This document shows positions 41,912 through 50,056 of a stretch of DNA of 64,000 nt, piece by piece (the stretch's first letter is position 1; each line of letters begins with the position of its first letter). The notes below the pieces were generated by a model that was given only the letters and a program-made list of their open reading frames with translations, ran no database searches and was not told the DNA's origin. This stretch comes from Butyrivibrio sp. INlla21 (GTDB lineage Bacteria > Bacillota > Clostridia > Lachnospirales > Lachnospiraceae), in assembly GCF_900116875.1 (NCBI RefSeq), contig NZ_FPCC01000006.1, forward strand, positions 62,001 through 126,000. Reading direction: 5' to 3'. Both the position numbers and the translations under genes were made by a program.

Positions 41912-44074
41912 ATGGATACTGTTAAAAAGATTATTACGGGCGGATGGAAATTTCATTACGGAGAGTGCGAAGAAGCGTGGTACAAGGGCTTTGACGACAG
42001 CTCATGGGAAGAGATAACCGTGCCGCACGACTTTGCCGTTACGGGTCCGTTTTCTGAAGAATACTCAAGCGGAACGGGATATCTTAGAGGCGGTATCGCG
42101 TGGTACAGGCTTTCTGTGAAGATCCCCGAAGAATGTAAGGGAAAGCGCATCACGCTTGTTTTTGACGGTATTTATAAGAACAGTTATGTTTGGGTGAACA
42201 GTTATTTTATGGGCAAAAGACCCTATGGCTACTCGGAGATCAGCTATGATATCTCGGACAGGGCTTCGTTTGGGGATGAACCGACAGTTATTTGCGTGAA
42301 GGTCGTTCATACCGATATTTCGGATTCGAGATGGTTTACGGGAAGCGGCATAACAAGGAAGGTTTCTCTTATCGTTTCAGAGAAAGTTGCTCCCGTGCTG
42401 CATGGGCTTTCTTTTAACACTGCTATTATCGGAAAGTCGGGCGATAAGCCTGTTGCGGAAGTGAATGTAAGCCAGAAGATATTTACGGGCGTTAGTGATG
42501 TGGGCAAGATACGTGTTAAGTGCGTTGTCTATGATAATAAGGGACTATCTGTTCTTTCGATGGAAAAAGAGCTTGAGAAGAGCGAAGACGGCATCAGCAC
42601 TGTAAACTTCTGGGGAACGATAGAGTATCCAAAGCTCTGGTCTGTGGATGAGCCTAATCTCTATACACTCGATACTTTCATAAAGATCGGACAGGAGGAG
42701 TACCTCGCCGATTCGCAGAAGGTTGGCGTGAGAACAATTTCTTTTGACCCCGATAAGGGCTTTTCCTTAAACGGTAAGAATATGAAGCTTAAGGGCGTCT
42801 GCGTGCATCACGACGGCGGTTGTCTCGGCGCTGCGATGAAGAAGGAAGTTTGGAGGCGCAGGCTCGAGCTACTCAAAAAGTCGGGCTGCAATGCGATAAG
42901 ATGCAGCCACAATCCACACATGCCCGAGCTCTATGAGCTATGCGACGAGCTGGGGTTTCTTGTGATAGATGAAGCTTTTGATGAGTGGGAGAATCCCAAG
43001 AATAAGTGGCACCGGGGACACAACGTGTATCCGCCGAAGCACCAAGGGTATTACGAGGATTTCCCTACGTGGCATGAAGAGGATCTTCGCACGATGATAA
43101 GGCGCGACAAGAATCATCCGAGCGTCATTATGTACAGCATCGGAAATGAGATAGATTATCCGAACGACCCATATTGCCATCCGATATTTACGAAGATGAC
43201 GGGCAACAACGACAACAATAAGCCCGCCAAAGAGATGGAGTACGATGTTAATAAGCCAAATATGGAGCGGCTTGTTGTTATAGCAAAAGAGCTTGCGGAT
43301 ATCGTTAGGGATGAGGATCCGACCAAGCCTGTTACGGCTGCTGCTGCGTTCCCTGAGCTTTCGTCCAAGCTTGGATTTAATGATGTGATGGACGTTGTCG
43401 GCTACAACTACAAGGAGCATCTCTATGCGGAAGACCACATGAGATTTCCGGGAAAGCCCTTTGTCGGAAGCGAGAACAGCCACAGACTTGAAGCATGGAA
43501 TGCGGTAAAAGACAATGATTATATTTGCGGGCAGTTCCTCTGGACGGGAATTGATTATCTCGGTGAAGCGCATGGCTGGCCGATCCACGGCTCCGGCGCA
43601 GGATTTATCACGACCGCCGGCTTCCCTAAGGCAGAGTTCAATGAACGAGCAGGCCTCTGGGGCGGAAGCGGAGTTGGCGCAGGGGCGGATGCCGGAGCGG
43701 CTGCGGCTGCGATTGGCGGCGCGGTTGATTCGAAGCCCGGCGAGGCTGCGAGCGTGGGCGGCGTTAAGTTGTGGCAGCCCGAGATCGCGGTGGACGGCGA
43801 TACCTTGGAGAGCGCAGGCGACATCGGCTATCTCTACCAGCTTCTTATAACGGGCGCAGGCGACGCCGAGTACAGAGTTGAGGTATCGGGGGCCGGAGAA
43901 CTAGCCGGAATCGACAACGGCAATCTCTCGGACAACACCTCTTTTTCATCAGATTCAAGGAAATGTTACGAAGGCAATCTTGTCGTTTATGTGAGACGAC
44001 TTGGGGGCGGCGAGATCAATGTAAGGATATATGATGCGGCATCTTCTGAAGAAAAAGCTGATATAAATCTTTAA
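41912..44074 (+). CDS. GH2 beta-galactosidase-like enzyme
   Basis: 720 residues. The sugar-binding domain comes first (WKFHYGECEEAWYKGFDDSSW, VPHDFAVTGPF, GIAWYR), then the immunoglobulin-like domain, then the TIM barrel with KGVCVHHDGGCLGAAM, AIRCSHNPHMPELYELCDELGF, acid/base Glu in MYSIGNEIDYP and nucleophile in VGSENSHRLEAW. After GQFLWTGIDYLGE and GFPK the family's usual Trp/Tyr-rich segment is replaced by a Gly/Ala-rich stretch at about residues 585-612, locally GC-rich, before a last beta domain. No signal peptide. Substrate could be galactoside or another beta-glycoside. Confidence 0.9.
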   Translation: MDTVKKIITGGWKFHYGECEEAWYKGFDDSSWEEITVPHDFAVTGPFSEEYSSGTGYLRGGIAWYRLSVKIPEECKGKRITLVFDGIYKNSYVWVNSYFMGKRPYGYSEISYDISDRASFGDEPTVICVKVVHTDISDSRWFTGSGITRKVSLIVSEKVAPVLHGLSFNTAIIGKSGDKPVAEVNVSQKIFTGVSDVGKIRVKCVVYDNKGLSVLSMEKELEKSEDGISTVNFWGTIEYPKLWSVDEPNLYTLDTFIKIGQEEYLADSQKVGVRTISFDPDKGFSLNGKNMKLKGVCVHHDGGCLGAAMKKEVWRRRLELLKKSGCNAIRCSHNPHMPELYELCDELGFLVIDEAFDEWENPKNKWHRGHNVYPPKHQGYYEDFPTWHEEDLRTMIRRDKNHPSVIMYSIGNEIDYPNDPYCHPIFTKMTGNNDNNKPAKEMEYDVNKPNMERLVVIAKELADIVRDEDPTKPVTAAAAFPELSSKLGFNDVMDVVGYNYKEHLYAEDHMRFPGKPFVGSENSHRLEAWNAVKDNDYICGQFLWTGIDYLGEAHGWPIHGSGAGFITTAGFPKAEFNERAGLWGGSGVGAGADAGAAAAAIGGAVDSKPGEAASVGGVKLWQPEIAVDGDTLESAGDIGYLYQLLITGAGDAEYRVEVSGAGELAGIDNGNLSDNTSFSSDSRKCYEGNLVVYVRRLGGGEINVRIYDAASSEEKADINL

Positions 44075-44126
44075 GTAAATAATAAGGTAAATTTGACGAG
44101 CGCGGGAGTGAAATGTTAGTATATTT

Positions 44127-44169
44127 GTGCGGGGTTTTTAACACATACACTCCCCGCGTTTGTTTTTTT
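44127..44169 (+). terminator. Terminator of the glycosidase operon
   Basis: GCGGGG (44129-44134) pairs with CCCCGC (44152-44157), then a T-rich tail. Confidence 0.75.
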
Positions 44170-44226
44170 GTTGAGGATAATTCTTTTTTACGAGATTGAA
44201 AATATATTAGTTTTGAGAGGTTAGTT

Positions 44227-44625
44227 ATGGCATCAATTATTCAGAATAGTCAGGTTTTTAATAACGAAGTTTCATTTTGCAGAGTTTACAGTATAGAGAA
44301 TAAGAAGCTCCTTGAAGAGAGATTTCTTGCGCACAGGATTTCTTATTTTATCGAGTGGCAGGATAAGTCTTTTTTCCAGAGACTCTTTGACAGAAGCGGC
44401 AACAAGATAGTTTGCACATTCAGGATCAACAGAAGCGATATCGCCAAGGCAAGAGAGCTTTGCCAGGGAATCGAGGGAATCAAGTTTAAGGACAACGGCG
44501 ATCTCGACAACGATAACATCATTAAGAGAAGAAGCGAAGCTGTCAAGGTTAAGGAAGACGACGGTTCCGATATGGAAATCCCGAAGATCAAAGTTGAAGA
44601 GATCTCAGGAAGCGATTCCGAGTAA
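44227..44625 (+). CDS. Small hypothetical protein with acidic tail
   Basis: 132 residues, AGAGGTTAGTT before the ATG. The first 80 residues look globular (VSFCRVYSIENKKLLEERFL, SYFIEWQDKSFFQRLFDRSG, IVCTFRINRSDIAKARELC). The remainder is charged and ends in an acidic tail EEISGSDSE. No signal peptide, membrane segment or known motif. Codon use fits the neighbours. I do not recognise the family. Confidence 0.6.
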   Translation: MASIIQNSQVFNNEVSFCRVYSIENKKLLEERFLAHRISYFIEWQDKSFFQRLFDRSGNKIVCTFRINRSDIAKARELCQGIEGIKFKDNGDLDNDNIIKRRSEAVKVKEDDGSDMEIPKIKVEEISGSDSE

Positions 44626-44668
44626 TTGCAGCCGCCCGGCGGCCGCTTTGTGAATTATGAGAGTTTTG

Positions 44669-44700
44669 AAGGTAGGGGATGTTCTTCTACCTTTTTTTAG
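44669..44700 (+). terminator. Terminator before the RNA methyltransferase gene
   Basis: AAGGTAG/CTACCTT around an 11-base loop plus seven T residues. It lies upstream of the ribosome site AGGGAG at 44700 and so excludes the farther upstream ATG at 44657 as a start. Confidence 0.78.
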
Positions 44701-44710
44701 GGAGTTTTTT

Positions 44711-46027
44711 ATGGCAAAAGAGATTAAGAAGACCGCACAAAGAAAGAATACATCGGCAAAGAATGCGCCTGCGTCCGCAAAGAAAGCATTCGCACAAGGA
44801 AAGAAGCCCGCGAACGCAGCGGCACGCAAACCTGTTAAGAGCGCCGGACGCAGCTTTAAGCGTGGTGAAGAAGCGAGCGCAGTTTCAAAGAACAGTCGTT
44901 GCCCGTATTCTAAGAAGTGCGGTGCTTGTCAGATGATCGACACGCCTTACAACAAGCAGCTTAACCTCAAGCACGGCAAGGTGGCTAAGCTTCTCGAGCC
45001 CTACACCAAGCTTGCTTCTTTTATCGGAATGGAAGAGCCCGAACACTACAGATGTAAGGTTCATGCGGTATTTACTCATGATAAAAAGGGAAGACCTCTT
45101 TCAGGAATATATAAAGAGGGAAGCCATGAAGTCGTTCCGGTTGAGAGCTGCCTGCTTGAAGATAAGAAGGCCGATGCGATCATTGCGACGATCAGAAACC
45201 TTCTTCCTTCGTTCAAGATCAAGACCTACGATGAGGACAACGGCTATGGACTTCTTCGCCATGTGCTCATAAGAATAGGTAAATATACAGGCGAGATCAT
45301 GGTGGTGCTCGTTACCGTTTCGCCCATTTTTCCGTCAAAGAACAACTTTGTGAAGGCTCTTTTGAAAGAGCATCCCGAGATTACTACAATCGTGCTCAAT
45401 GTAAATGACAAGCAGACCAGCATGGTCCTCGGCGATAAGGAGAAGCCCATGTACGGCCCCGGATTTATCTACGACACATGCTGTGGCATGAAGTTTAAGA
45501 TAAGCCCCAAGTCCTTCTATCAGGTAAATCCCGTGCAGACAGAGCTCCTTTATAAGACTGCGATTGACATGGCAGAGCTTTCCGGAAAAGAAACAGTGCT
45601 TGATTGCTACTGCGGCGTCGGAACGATCGGTATCATAATGAGTCCTCACGTAAAAGAGGTCATTTCGGTCGAGCTCAACAAGGATGCGGTAAAAGACGCT
45701 ATTCTTAATGCCAAGATAAATGAAGTCAAGAACATCACCGTATATCAGAACGATGCGACGAGATTTATGCAGCAGATGGCAGATTCCGGTGACAAGGTAG
45801 ATATCGTGTTTATGGATCCACCTAGAGCCGGCTCCACACCTGAATTTATCTCATCGATGATAAACCTTTCACCGAAGAAGATCGTCTACATCTCTTGCAG
45901 CCCTGATTCTCTCGCAAGAGATTTAGGGCTCATAACCAAAGGCGGCTACAAAGTAAAAAAGGCCGTTCCGGTAGACATGTTCCCGTTTACACGCGGGGTA
46001 GAGACCGTAGTTCTCTTAACGAAATAG
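44711..46027 (+). CDS. 23S rRNA (uracil-5-)-methyltransferase, RlmD/RumA family
   Basis: 438 residues. After a Lys/Ala-rich tail of about 60 residues come the iron-sulfur cysteines CPYSKKCGACQ (Cys64, 70, 73), with a fourth in VPVESCLLED. There is no TRAM domain. SAM-binding motifs DCYCGVGTIGIIM and VELNKDAVKDAILNAK, VDIVFMDPPRAGS, and the catalytic Cys in VYISCSPDSLARDL are intact. It makes 5-methyluridine in 23S rRNA, or possibly tRNA, since Firmicutes paralogues differ in target. The basic tail resembles the one on RpoD in this window. Confidence 0.9.
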   Translation: MAKEIKKTAQRKNTSAKNAPASAKKAFAQGKKPANAAARKPVKSAGRSFKRGEEASAVSKNSRCPYSKKCGACQMIDTPYNKQLNLKHGKVAKLLEPYTKLASFIGMEEPEHYRCKVHAVFTHDKKGRPLSGIYKEGSHEVVPVESCLLEDKKADAIIATIRNLLPSFKIKTYDEDNGYGLLRHVLIRIGKYTGEIMVVLVTVSPIFPSKNNFVKALLKEHPEITTIVLNVNDKQTSMVLGDKEKPMYGPGFIYDTCCGMKFKISPKSFYQVNPVQTELLYKTAIDMAELSGKETVLDCYCGVGTIGIIMSPHVKEVISVELNKDAVKDAILNAKINEVKNITVYQNDATRFMQQMADSGDKVDIVFMDPPRAGSTPEFISSMINLSPKKIVYISCSPDSLARDLGLITKGGYKVKKAVPVDMFPFTRGVETVVLLTK

Positions 46028-46032
46028 TTGTG

Positions 46033-46075
46033 AAAAGCCATGTGTTTCCGCAGAAAGAAACACATGGTTTTTTTA
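46033..46075. terminator. Bidirectional terminator between methyltransferase and DinB-like gene
   Basis: CCATGTGTTTC pairs with GAAACACATGG, followed by TTTTTT on the plus strand; an AAAA flank serves the minus strand. It slightly overlaps the end of the minus-strand gene. Confidence 0.85.
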
Positions 46076-46597
46076 CGTTGTAATCTGCCCTTTGCGATAG
46101 CGCCCGAAGAAGATACCGTCATCGACATATTTATCCGTTTCCGAAACCCACATGGGGAATTTACCGGTTGTTACCGCGGTCTGTCCGTTCAGCATTCCGG
46201 TATGGAAGGAGAGATGACGATATTGGCGAAGTACCAGTTCCAGTCGCGTGTAGATACATTTCTCCGGCTTATCATACAGATCTTCATCAGTAAGTGAATC
46301 CAAATAATCCATGGTTTTCTTTTCTATTCGGTCAAGATAAGACAAGAGCTGCTCATCAGAGAGCACAACGCTTGTGGGATTATCCGGATTATCCATTCCT
46401 GCCTCATGAAATGAAGGTTCTTCGTAAACGAACGGATTGAAAAAACATTTGTCGGCTGAGTGGAGAGCGTGATACACCCATCTCCAACATGGAGCGTCGC
46501 AGCAGATAGCATCCCTGTCATAGGTTTGTATGGAAGTTCGGATGTTTAAGAAGTTGGGTTTAACGGTGTCTTTAATGATCTTACATAGTTCGTTCAT
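46073..46597 (-). CDS. DinB-superfamily-like protein
   Basis: 174 residues with AAGGAGGGC before the ATG. The layout is a four-helix bundle of the DinB/YfiT type: a first metal-type His in WRWVYHALHSADKCFF and a distal HLSFHTGMLNGQ pair. DinB-like proteins are metal-binding and often act as thiol-dependent (bacillithiol, mycothiol) transferases; the exact reaction is unknown here. Monocistronic. Confidence 0.75.
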   Translation of the reverse strand: MNELCKIIKDTVKPNFLNIRTSIQTYDRDAICCDAPCWRWVYHALHSADKCFFNPFVYEEPSFHEAGMDNPDNPTSVVLSDEQLLSYLDRIEKKTMDYLDSLTDEDLYDKPEKCIYTRLELVLRQYRHLSFHTGMLNGQTAVTTGKFPMWVSETDKYVDDGIFFGRYRKGQITT

Positions 46598-46654
46598 GTG
46601 AAGCCCTCCTTGCGTTTGGTTGGATTTGATCGTATAATAACACCAAACATAACA

Positions 46655-46698
46655 TCAGTAAAATTGAAATAAACTATTATTTGGTTCAAATTTACTGA
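46655..46698. promoter_or_regulatory. 14-bp-arm inverted repeat before the orphan gene
   Basis: TCAGTAAAATTGAA (46655-46668) and TTCAAATTTACTGA (46685-46698) pair with one mismatch across 16 bases. The right arm ends four bases before AGGAGA, the ribosome site of the gene at 46713. It could be an operator or a leader hairpin that affects ribosome access. Confidence 0.65.
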
Positions 46699-46712
46699 AT
46701 ACAGGAGATTGT

Positions 46713-47210
46713 ATGTCATCCATAGTAATAAATGAAAAAGGCCAAAGAGTCATTCAGATAGATACAATAATTTTCAGCAGTAAGCGGAGAATTGATTGGA
46801 AGGGAGTAGAAGAATATCTAAAAAAATACGTCGGGCAGAGTTATACGATAGATGAGACAGATGAAATAGTTTATATAGGATCTGATTTTCCTGATGAATA
46901 CGCAAACAGTCGCTACAGTTCCAAAGCATTAGGAACAATAGGAAAAGCAAAAGCCAATGCATCGCAAGTTATTCCTGAACTTATTAAAATTGCCTCAAAC
47001 ATATCATTTCGAGAGAATAACGAAGAAAAACATAGCAAAAATGCCAAATTCGGTTGGTATAGGTGTACAGTTAGGTTTTCACTACCCACATTTGATGATA
47101 AAGGAAATATAACAGGAAGAAATTATTATCAAGGCAGAATGATCATACGTCATGGTGCAGATGGAAAAAGATATCTTTATGACATAATAGACATAAAAAA
47201 AGAAACGTAG
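46713..47210 (+). CDS. Orphan protein resembling a C-terminal module of polyvalent mobile-element proteins
   Basis: 165 residues. The centre and end (RIDWKGVEEYLKKYVGQSY, FGWYRCTVRFSLPTFDDKGN, YYQGRMIIRHGADGKRYLYD, ending IIDIKKET) recall a module I know from the C-termini of large phage and conjugative-element proteins in Clostridia, where related domains are suspected effectors or nucleases. That link is from memory and not certain. The gene and its flanks are more AT-rich than the neighbourhood, consistent with transfer. No immunity gene or other mobile-element part is next to it. Confidence 0.55.
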   Translation: MSSIVINEKGQRVIQIDTIIFSSKRRIDWKGVEEYLKKYVGQSYTIDETDEIVYIGSDFPDEYANSRYSSKALGTIGKAKANASQVIPELIKIASNISFRENNEEKHSKNAKFGWYRCTVRFSLPTFDDKGNITGRNYYQGRMIIRHGADGKRYLYDIIDIKKET

Positions 47211-47343
47211 TACCCCGCATAGGTAAAACCGTACGGCACAAAACCACATTTCTTGAAAGAATTCTATAACGATAATACTAGTTGTGTCAAGCTTTTTATT
47301 TCACGTGGATATGGATTTATAACTGAACTATATGGAGGATATT

Positions 47344-48216
47344 ATGACAATTACACAGCTAAACACTTTTTTGAAAATCACTGAACTGGATAGTTTTTCC
47401 GCTGCGGCCGACAATCTGGGTTATGCACAGTCGACTGTTACGACGCAGATCAAGCAGCTGGAGGATGAACTGGGGTGTGTACTGTTTGAGCGCCTTGGCA
47501 AAACTATTTCGGTAACATCACAAGGGGATAGACTTATAGCATATGCTGAGAAGATGCTGCAATTAGAGCGGGATATTCGCCTCGATGTGGCAGATGAAGC
47601 AAATTCCTCGGGCGTATTGAAATTGGGCGTATCTGAGTCCCTTTGTATAACCAGGTTTCCGCGAATCTTGATGGAGTATAACAAGGATAACCCGAGGACA
47701 GAGATCAGAATACAGTTTGTCACGCATGAAAGTATTCCGGATCTTCTGCAAAAGGGTGAGATTGATATGGTTTATACACTAAACCCGCTTATAGAGGATG
47801 AGAGGGTTAAGATCCTGCACAAGAAAAAGGAAAAACTCGGCTTCTACGTATCTCCGGAGCATCCGATTGCAGGTAAGAGCATTAAGGAAAAAGAGCTTGG
47901 AGAGTTGCCACTTCTTTTGACAGGACACAAATGTAATTTTAGGAATATGCTGGTCGCAGACCTCGAGAAGCATGGGATCTCACCTAAAATAGTGCTGGAA
48001 ACAAGCAGTAAAGAAATACTGAAACAGTTTGCCATAAACGGCTTAGGAGTGGCGTTTATCCCAGATATCACGGCAGAAACAGAAGTTAAGACCGGAAAGC
48101 TCAAACGTCTTTCTTGGAAGGGAGATGATTTCCCAATATATTCGCAGGTACTGATCCATAAGGATAAGCATCAAAACAAAGCAATCAATGGTTTGGTTGA
48201 TATCATAAAGAAATAA
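47344..48216 (+). CDS. LysR-family transcriptional regulator
   Basis: 290 residues; start at 47344 with GGAGG at 47334-47338. N-terminal winged helix ITQLNTFLKITELDSFSAAADNLGYAQSTVTTQIKQLEDELG is textbook LysR, followed by the two-lobed effector domain (LKLGVSESLCITRFPRILME, GLGVAFIPDITAETEV). It stands alone with its own terminator, in the same direction as the CPBP cluster 195 bp downstream, which may be its target. Ligand unknown. Confidence 0.93.
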   Translation: MTITQLNTFLKITELDSFSAAADNLGYAQSTVTTQIKQLEDELGCVLFERLGKTISVTSQGDRLIAYAEKMLQLERDIRLDVADEANSSGVLKLGVSESLCITRFPRILMEYNKDNPRTEIRIQFVTHESIPDLLQKGEIDMVYTLNPLIEDERVKILHKKKEKLGFYVSPEHPIAGKSIKEKELGELPLLLTGHKCNFRNMLVADLEKHGISPKIVLETSSKEILKQFAINGLGVAFIPDITAETEVKTGKLKRLSWKGDDFPIYSQVLIHKDKHQNKAINGLVDIIKK

Positions 48217-48225
48217 TAGTCAGGC

Positions 48226-48268
48226 AAAAATGTCGCCCCGATGATACTCACGGGGCGGCATTTTTTTA
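48226..48268 (+). terminator. Terminator after the LysR gene
   Basis: TGTCGCCCCG pairs with CGGGGCGGCA (one G-T pair) and is followed by seven T residues. Confidence 0.9.
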
Positions 48269-48411
48269 TTTTTTCCATACCAACAGTGTGTGGATTTGTT
48301 TTACAGCATAGCGTACCATGTCAATAGTAGTACGACAGATGTGGTATACAAAAGGCCTTATATACAAAGTAACAAGCCACGTTTTTTATTTAATTCAAAA
48401 GGAGATTAGAA

Positions 48412-49200
48412 ATGGAAAAAAGGAAAACAGTAGCGGGTTTTTTGGTCGCGATAATTATGTTTGTCCTCTATAACATTGCAAGCACTATATTTGGCGGAGC
48501 CGAGAATTTCGGCTTAGGACTCACGTCAGTTCGTGTAATCATAAGTTTTGGCGGAATCATTGCTGCTGCCAAGCTGTTTGGAATTGACATTAAATTCAGA
48601 GGAAAAGATGTGCTTAGAGGGCTTATTTCCGCCGGATCACTGCTCTTTCTGGCTGAATGTGTGCATAACCTATTTGATGCATGGCAAACACCGGAATTTG
48701 GATTTTTGCAGGCGCTCCCCGCAGTTATCATTATTCTGATATGGGGAATGGGTGTAGGTCTTTTTGAAGAAGCCCTTTGCAGAGCCGTGTTGTTTAATAC
48801 ATTCAGAAATCGTATGGGTGAAAGCCGTAGCAGCATAGTAAAGTCGATAGTTTTTTCTTCGCTCATATTTGGATGCATGCATTTTATCAATCTTATGGAT
48901 TGTCCCAATCTTGTGGTTACAACATTTAATCAGGTTGCATACGCGACATTGATCGGAATTTCTTTGGCGTGCATTTATTACATTACAGACAATATCTGGG
49001 TGGTTTCCATCCTACATGGACTTTTTGACATAGCAGCTACCATTATGGGATGTTTTGTGACTTCAGGATCACATATTTATGCCGATCAGGATATCACCGT
49101 ATTGGAAGCAATCAAAACATCAGGTTTATTTGCAGTTACTGCAGTAATATTCTTTATTCTGCTGTTTAGAGAATTTAAGAAAAGAGGAATTGAGGAGTAA
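48412..49200 (+). CDS. CPBP-family intramembrane metalloprotease (copy 1)
   Basis: 262 residues, seven or eight membrane helices, AAAAGGAG before the ATG. Motif 1 is GVGLFEEALCRAVLFNTF (EE-x3-R), motif 2 FGCMHFINL and motif 3 SILHGLFDIA supply the metal-binding Glu and His residues. CPBP (Abi) proteases include the CAAX prenyl protease Rce1 and bacterial proteins tied to bacteriocin maturation or immunity. It shares its architecture with the copies at 51182 and 63155 and starts a run of five same-strand genes. Confidence 0.88.
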   Translation: MEKRKTVAGFLVAIIMFVLYNIASTIFGGAENFGLGLTSVRVIISFGGIIAAAKLFGIDIKFRGKDVLRGLISAGSLLFLAECVHNLFDAWQTPEFGFLQALPAVIIILIWGMGVGLFEEALCRAVLFNTFRNRMGESRSSIVKSIVFSSLIFGCMHFINLMDCPNLVVTTFNQVAYATLIGISLACIYYITDNIWVVSILHGLFDIAATIMGCFVTSGSHIYADQDITVLEAIKTSGLFAVTAVIFFILLFREFKKRGIEE

Positions 49201-49208
49201 AAGAGATT

Positions 49209-50030
49209 ATGAATAAAACAAAGTATTGGATAGGAATAATTTTGTTTATTGTGTCATATTTTGCCCAAATGATACTTTTACCAATGATCCCCAGTACCGG
49301 TGATGGCATGGTGGATTACATGATCCATTCCATTATAGGCGTGGCGACATATATAGTTTTCATACTTGCATTTGGGTTAAAGAAATCACTTCGTTTCAAT
49401 CTAAAAAGCCTTGGAGAAGGAATTGTTGTAGGCGGAGCTTTCACTGCGTGGACTGTTTTTAATATTGTTTTCTACTTGATCAAAGGTATAAAAGATTATG
49501 GAACCCCACTTATGGGAAGTAAAGATATTGTTATTTTTGTGATAGCGATAACTGTCGGAGCAGGTATGGGAGAGGAGTTCCTTACGCGAGGAGTCCTTTT
49601 TAACTTTATCAGATCTGCGATCGGGAACACCAAGGCAGGTATTATTACTGCCATGACAATTCCATCCATAGCGTTTGGATTGATACATCTTTTTAATCTT
49701 AATGGTTGTAGTGATCCGACACCCATATATGCGCAGGTTATTTATGCTATCGGAATAGGTTTCTTTTTCAATGCACTTTATGTGCGCTGCGGTAATATCT
49801 GGGTATGCTCTTTACTCCATGCAGTTTTTGATCTTTCAGTCATGGTTTACTTCTGCATTTTCAGAAATGAAGGACTTGGAGCAATAAACAGTTGTGTTGC
49901 GGAGTGGCTTGGATATGATGCACTCATCCTTAAGGGAATAGCTATTACTGTTGTGAGCGTTGCCATAGGACTTTTCCTTATAAGAGATTCCAAGCTTCAG
50001 AAGTGTATAGAAAGATATGAGAATGAATGA
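49209..50030 (+). CDS. CPBP-family intramembrane metalloprotease (copy 2)
   Basis: 273 residues, GAGGAG before the ATG, eight bases after the previous stop. Motifs: GAGMGEEFLTRGVLFNFI, FGLIHLFNL and CSLLHAVFDL. It differs from the other copies in most other positions, including the first two membrane helices, so it is an old paralogue. Same operon as copy 1. Substrate not known. Confidence 0.88.
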   Translation: MNKTKYWIGIILFIVSYFAQMILLPMIPSTGDGMVDYMIHSIIGVATYIVFILAFGLKKSLRFNLKSLGEGIVVGGAFTAWTVFNIVFYLIKGIKDYGTPLMGSKDIVIFVIAITVGAGMGEEFLTRGVLFNFIRSAIGNTKAGIITAMTIPSIAFGLIHLFNLNGCSDPTPIYAQVIYAIGIGFFFNALYVRCGNIWVCSLLHAVFDLSVMVYFCIFRNEGLGAINSCVAEWLGYDALILKGIAITVVSVAIGLFLIRDSKLQKCIERYENE

Positions 50031-50056
50031 AGTATTTTAGGAGGAATAAGTTTTAA

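Noticed and set aside
43515-43850. Plus-strand frame within the GH2 gene
   Set aside because: It is a shifted reading of the GC-rich insert, without its own start signals.
47229-47380. Coding-like frame (PHFLKEFYNDNTSC...) before the LysR gene
   Set aside because: It has no start codon, begins after a stop, and runs into the LysR gene out of frame.
48300-48360. Imperfect inverted repeat (ACCATGTC...GACAGATGTGGT) as LysR operator
   Set aside because: The match is weak and interrupted, and no clear promoter accompanies it.
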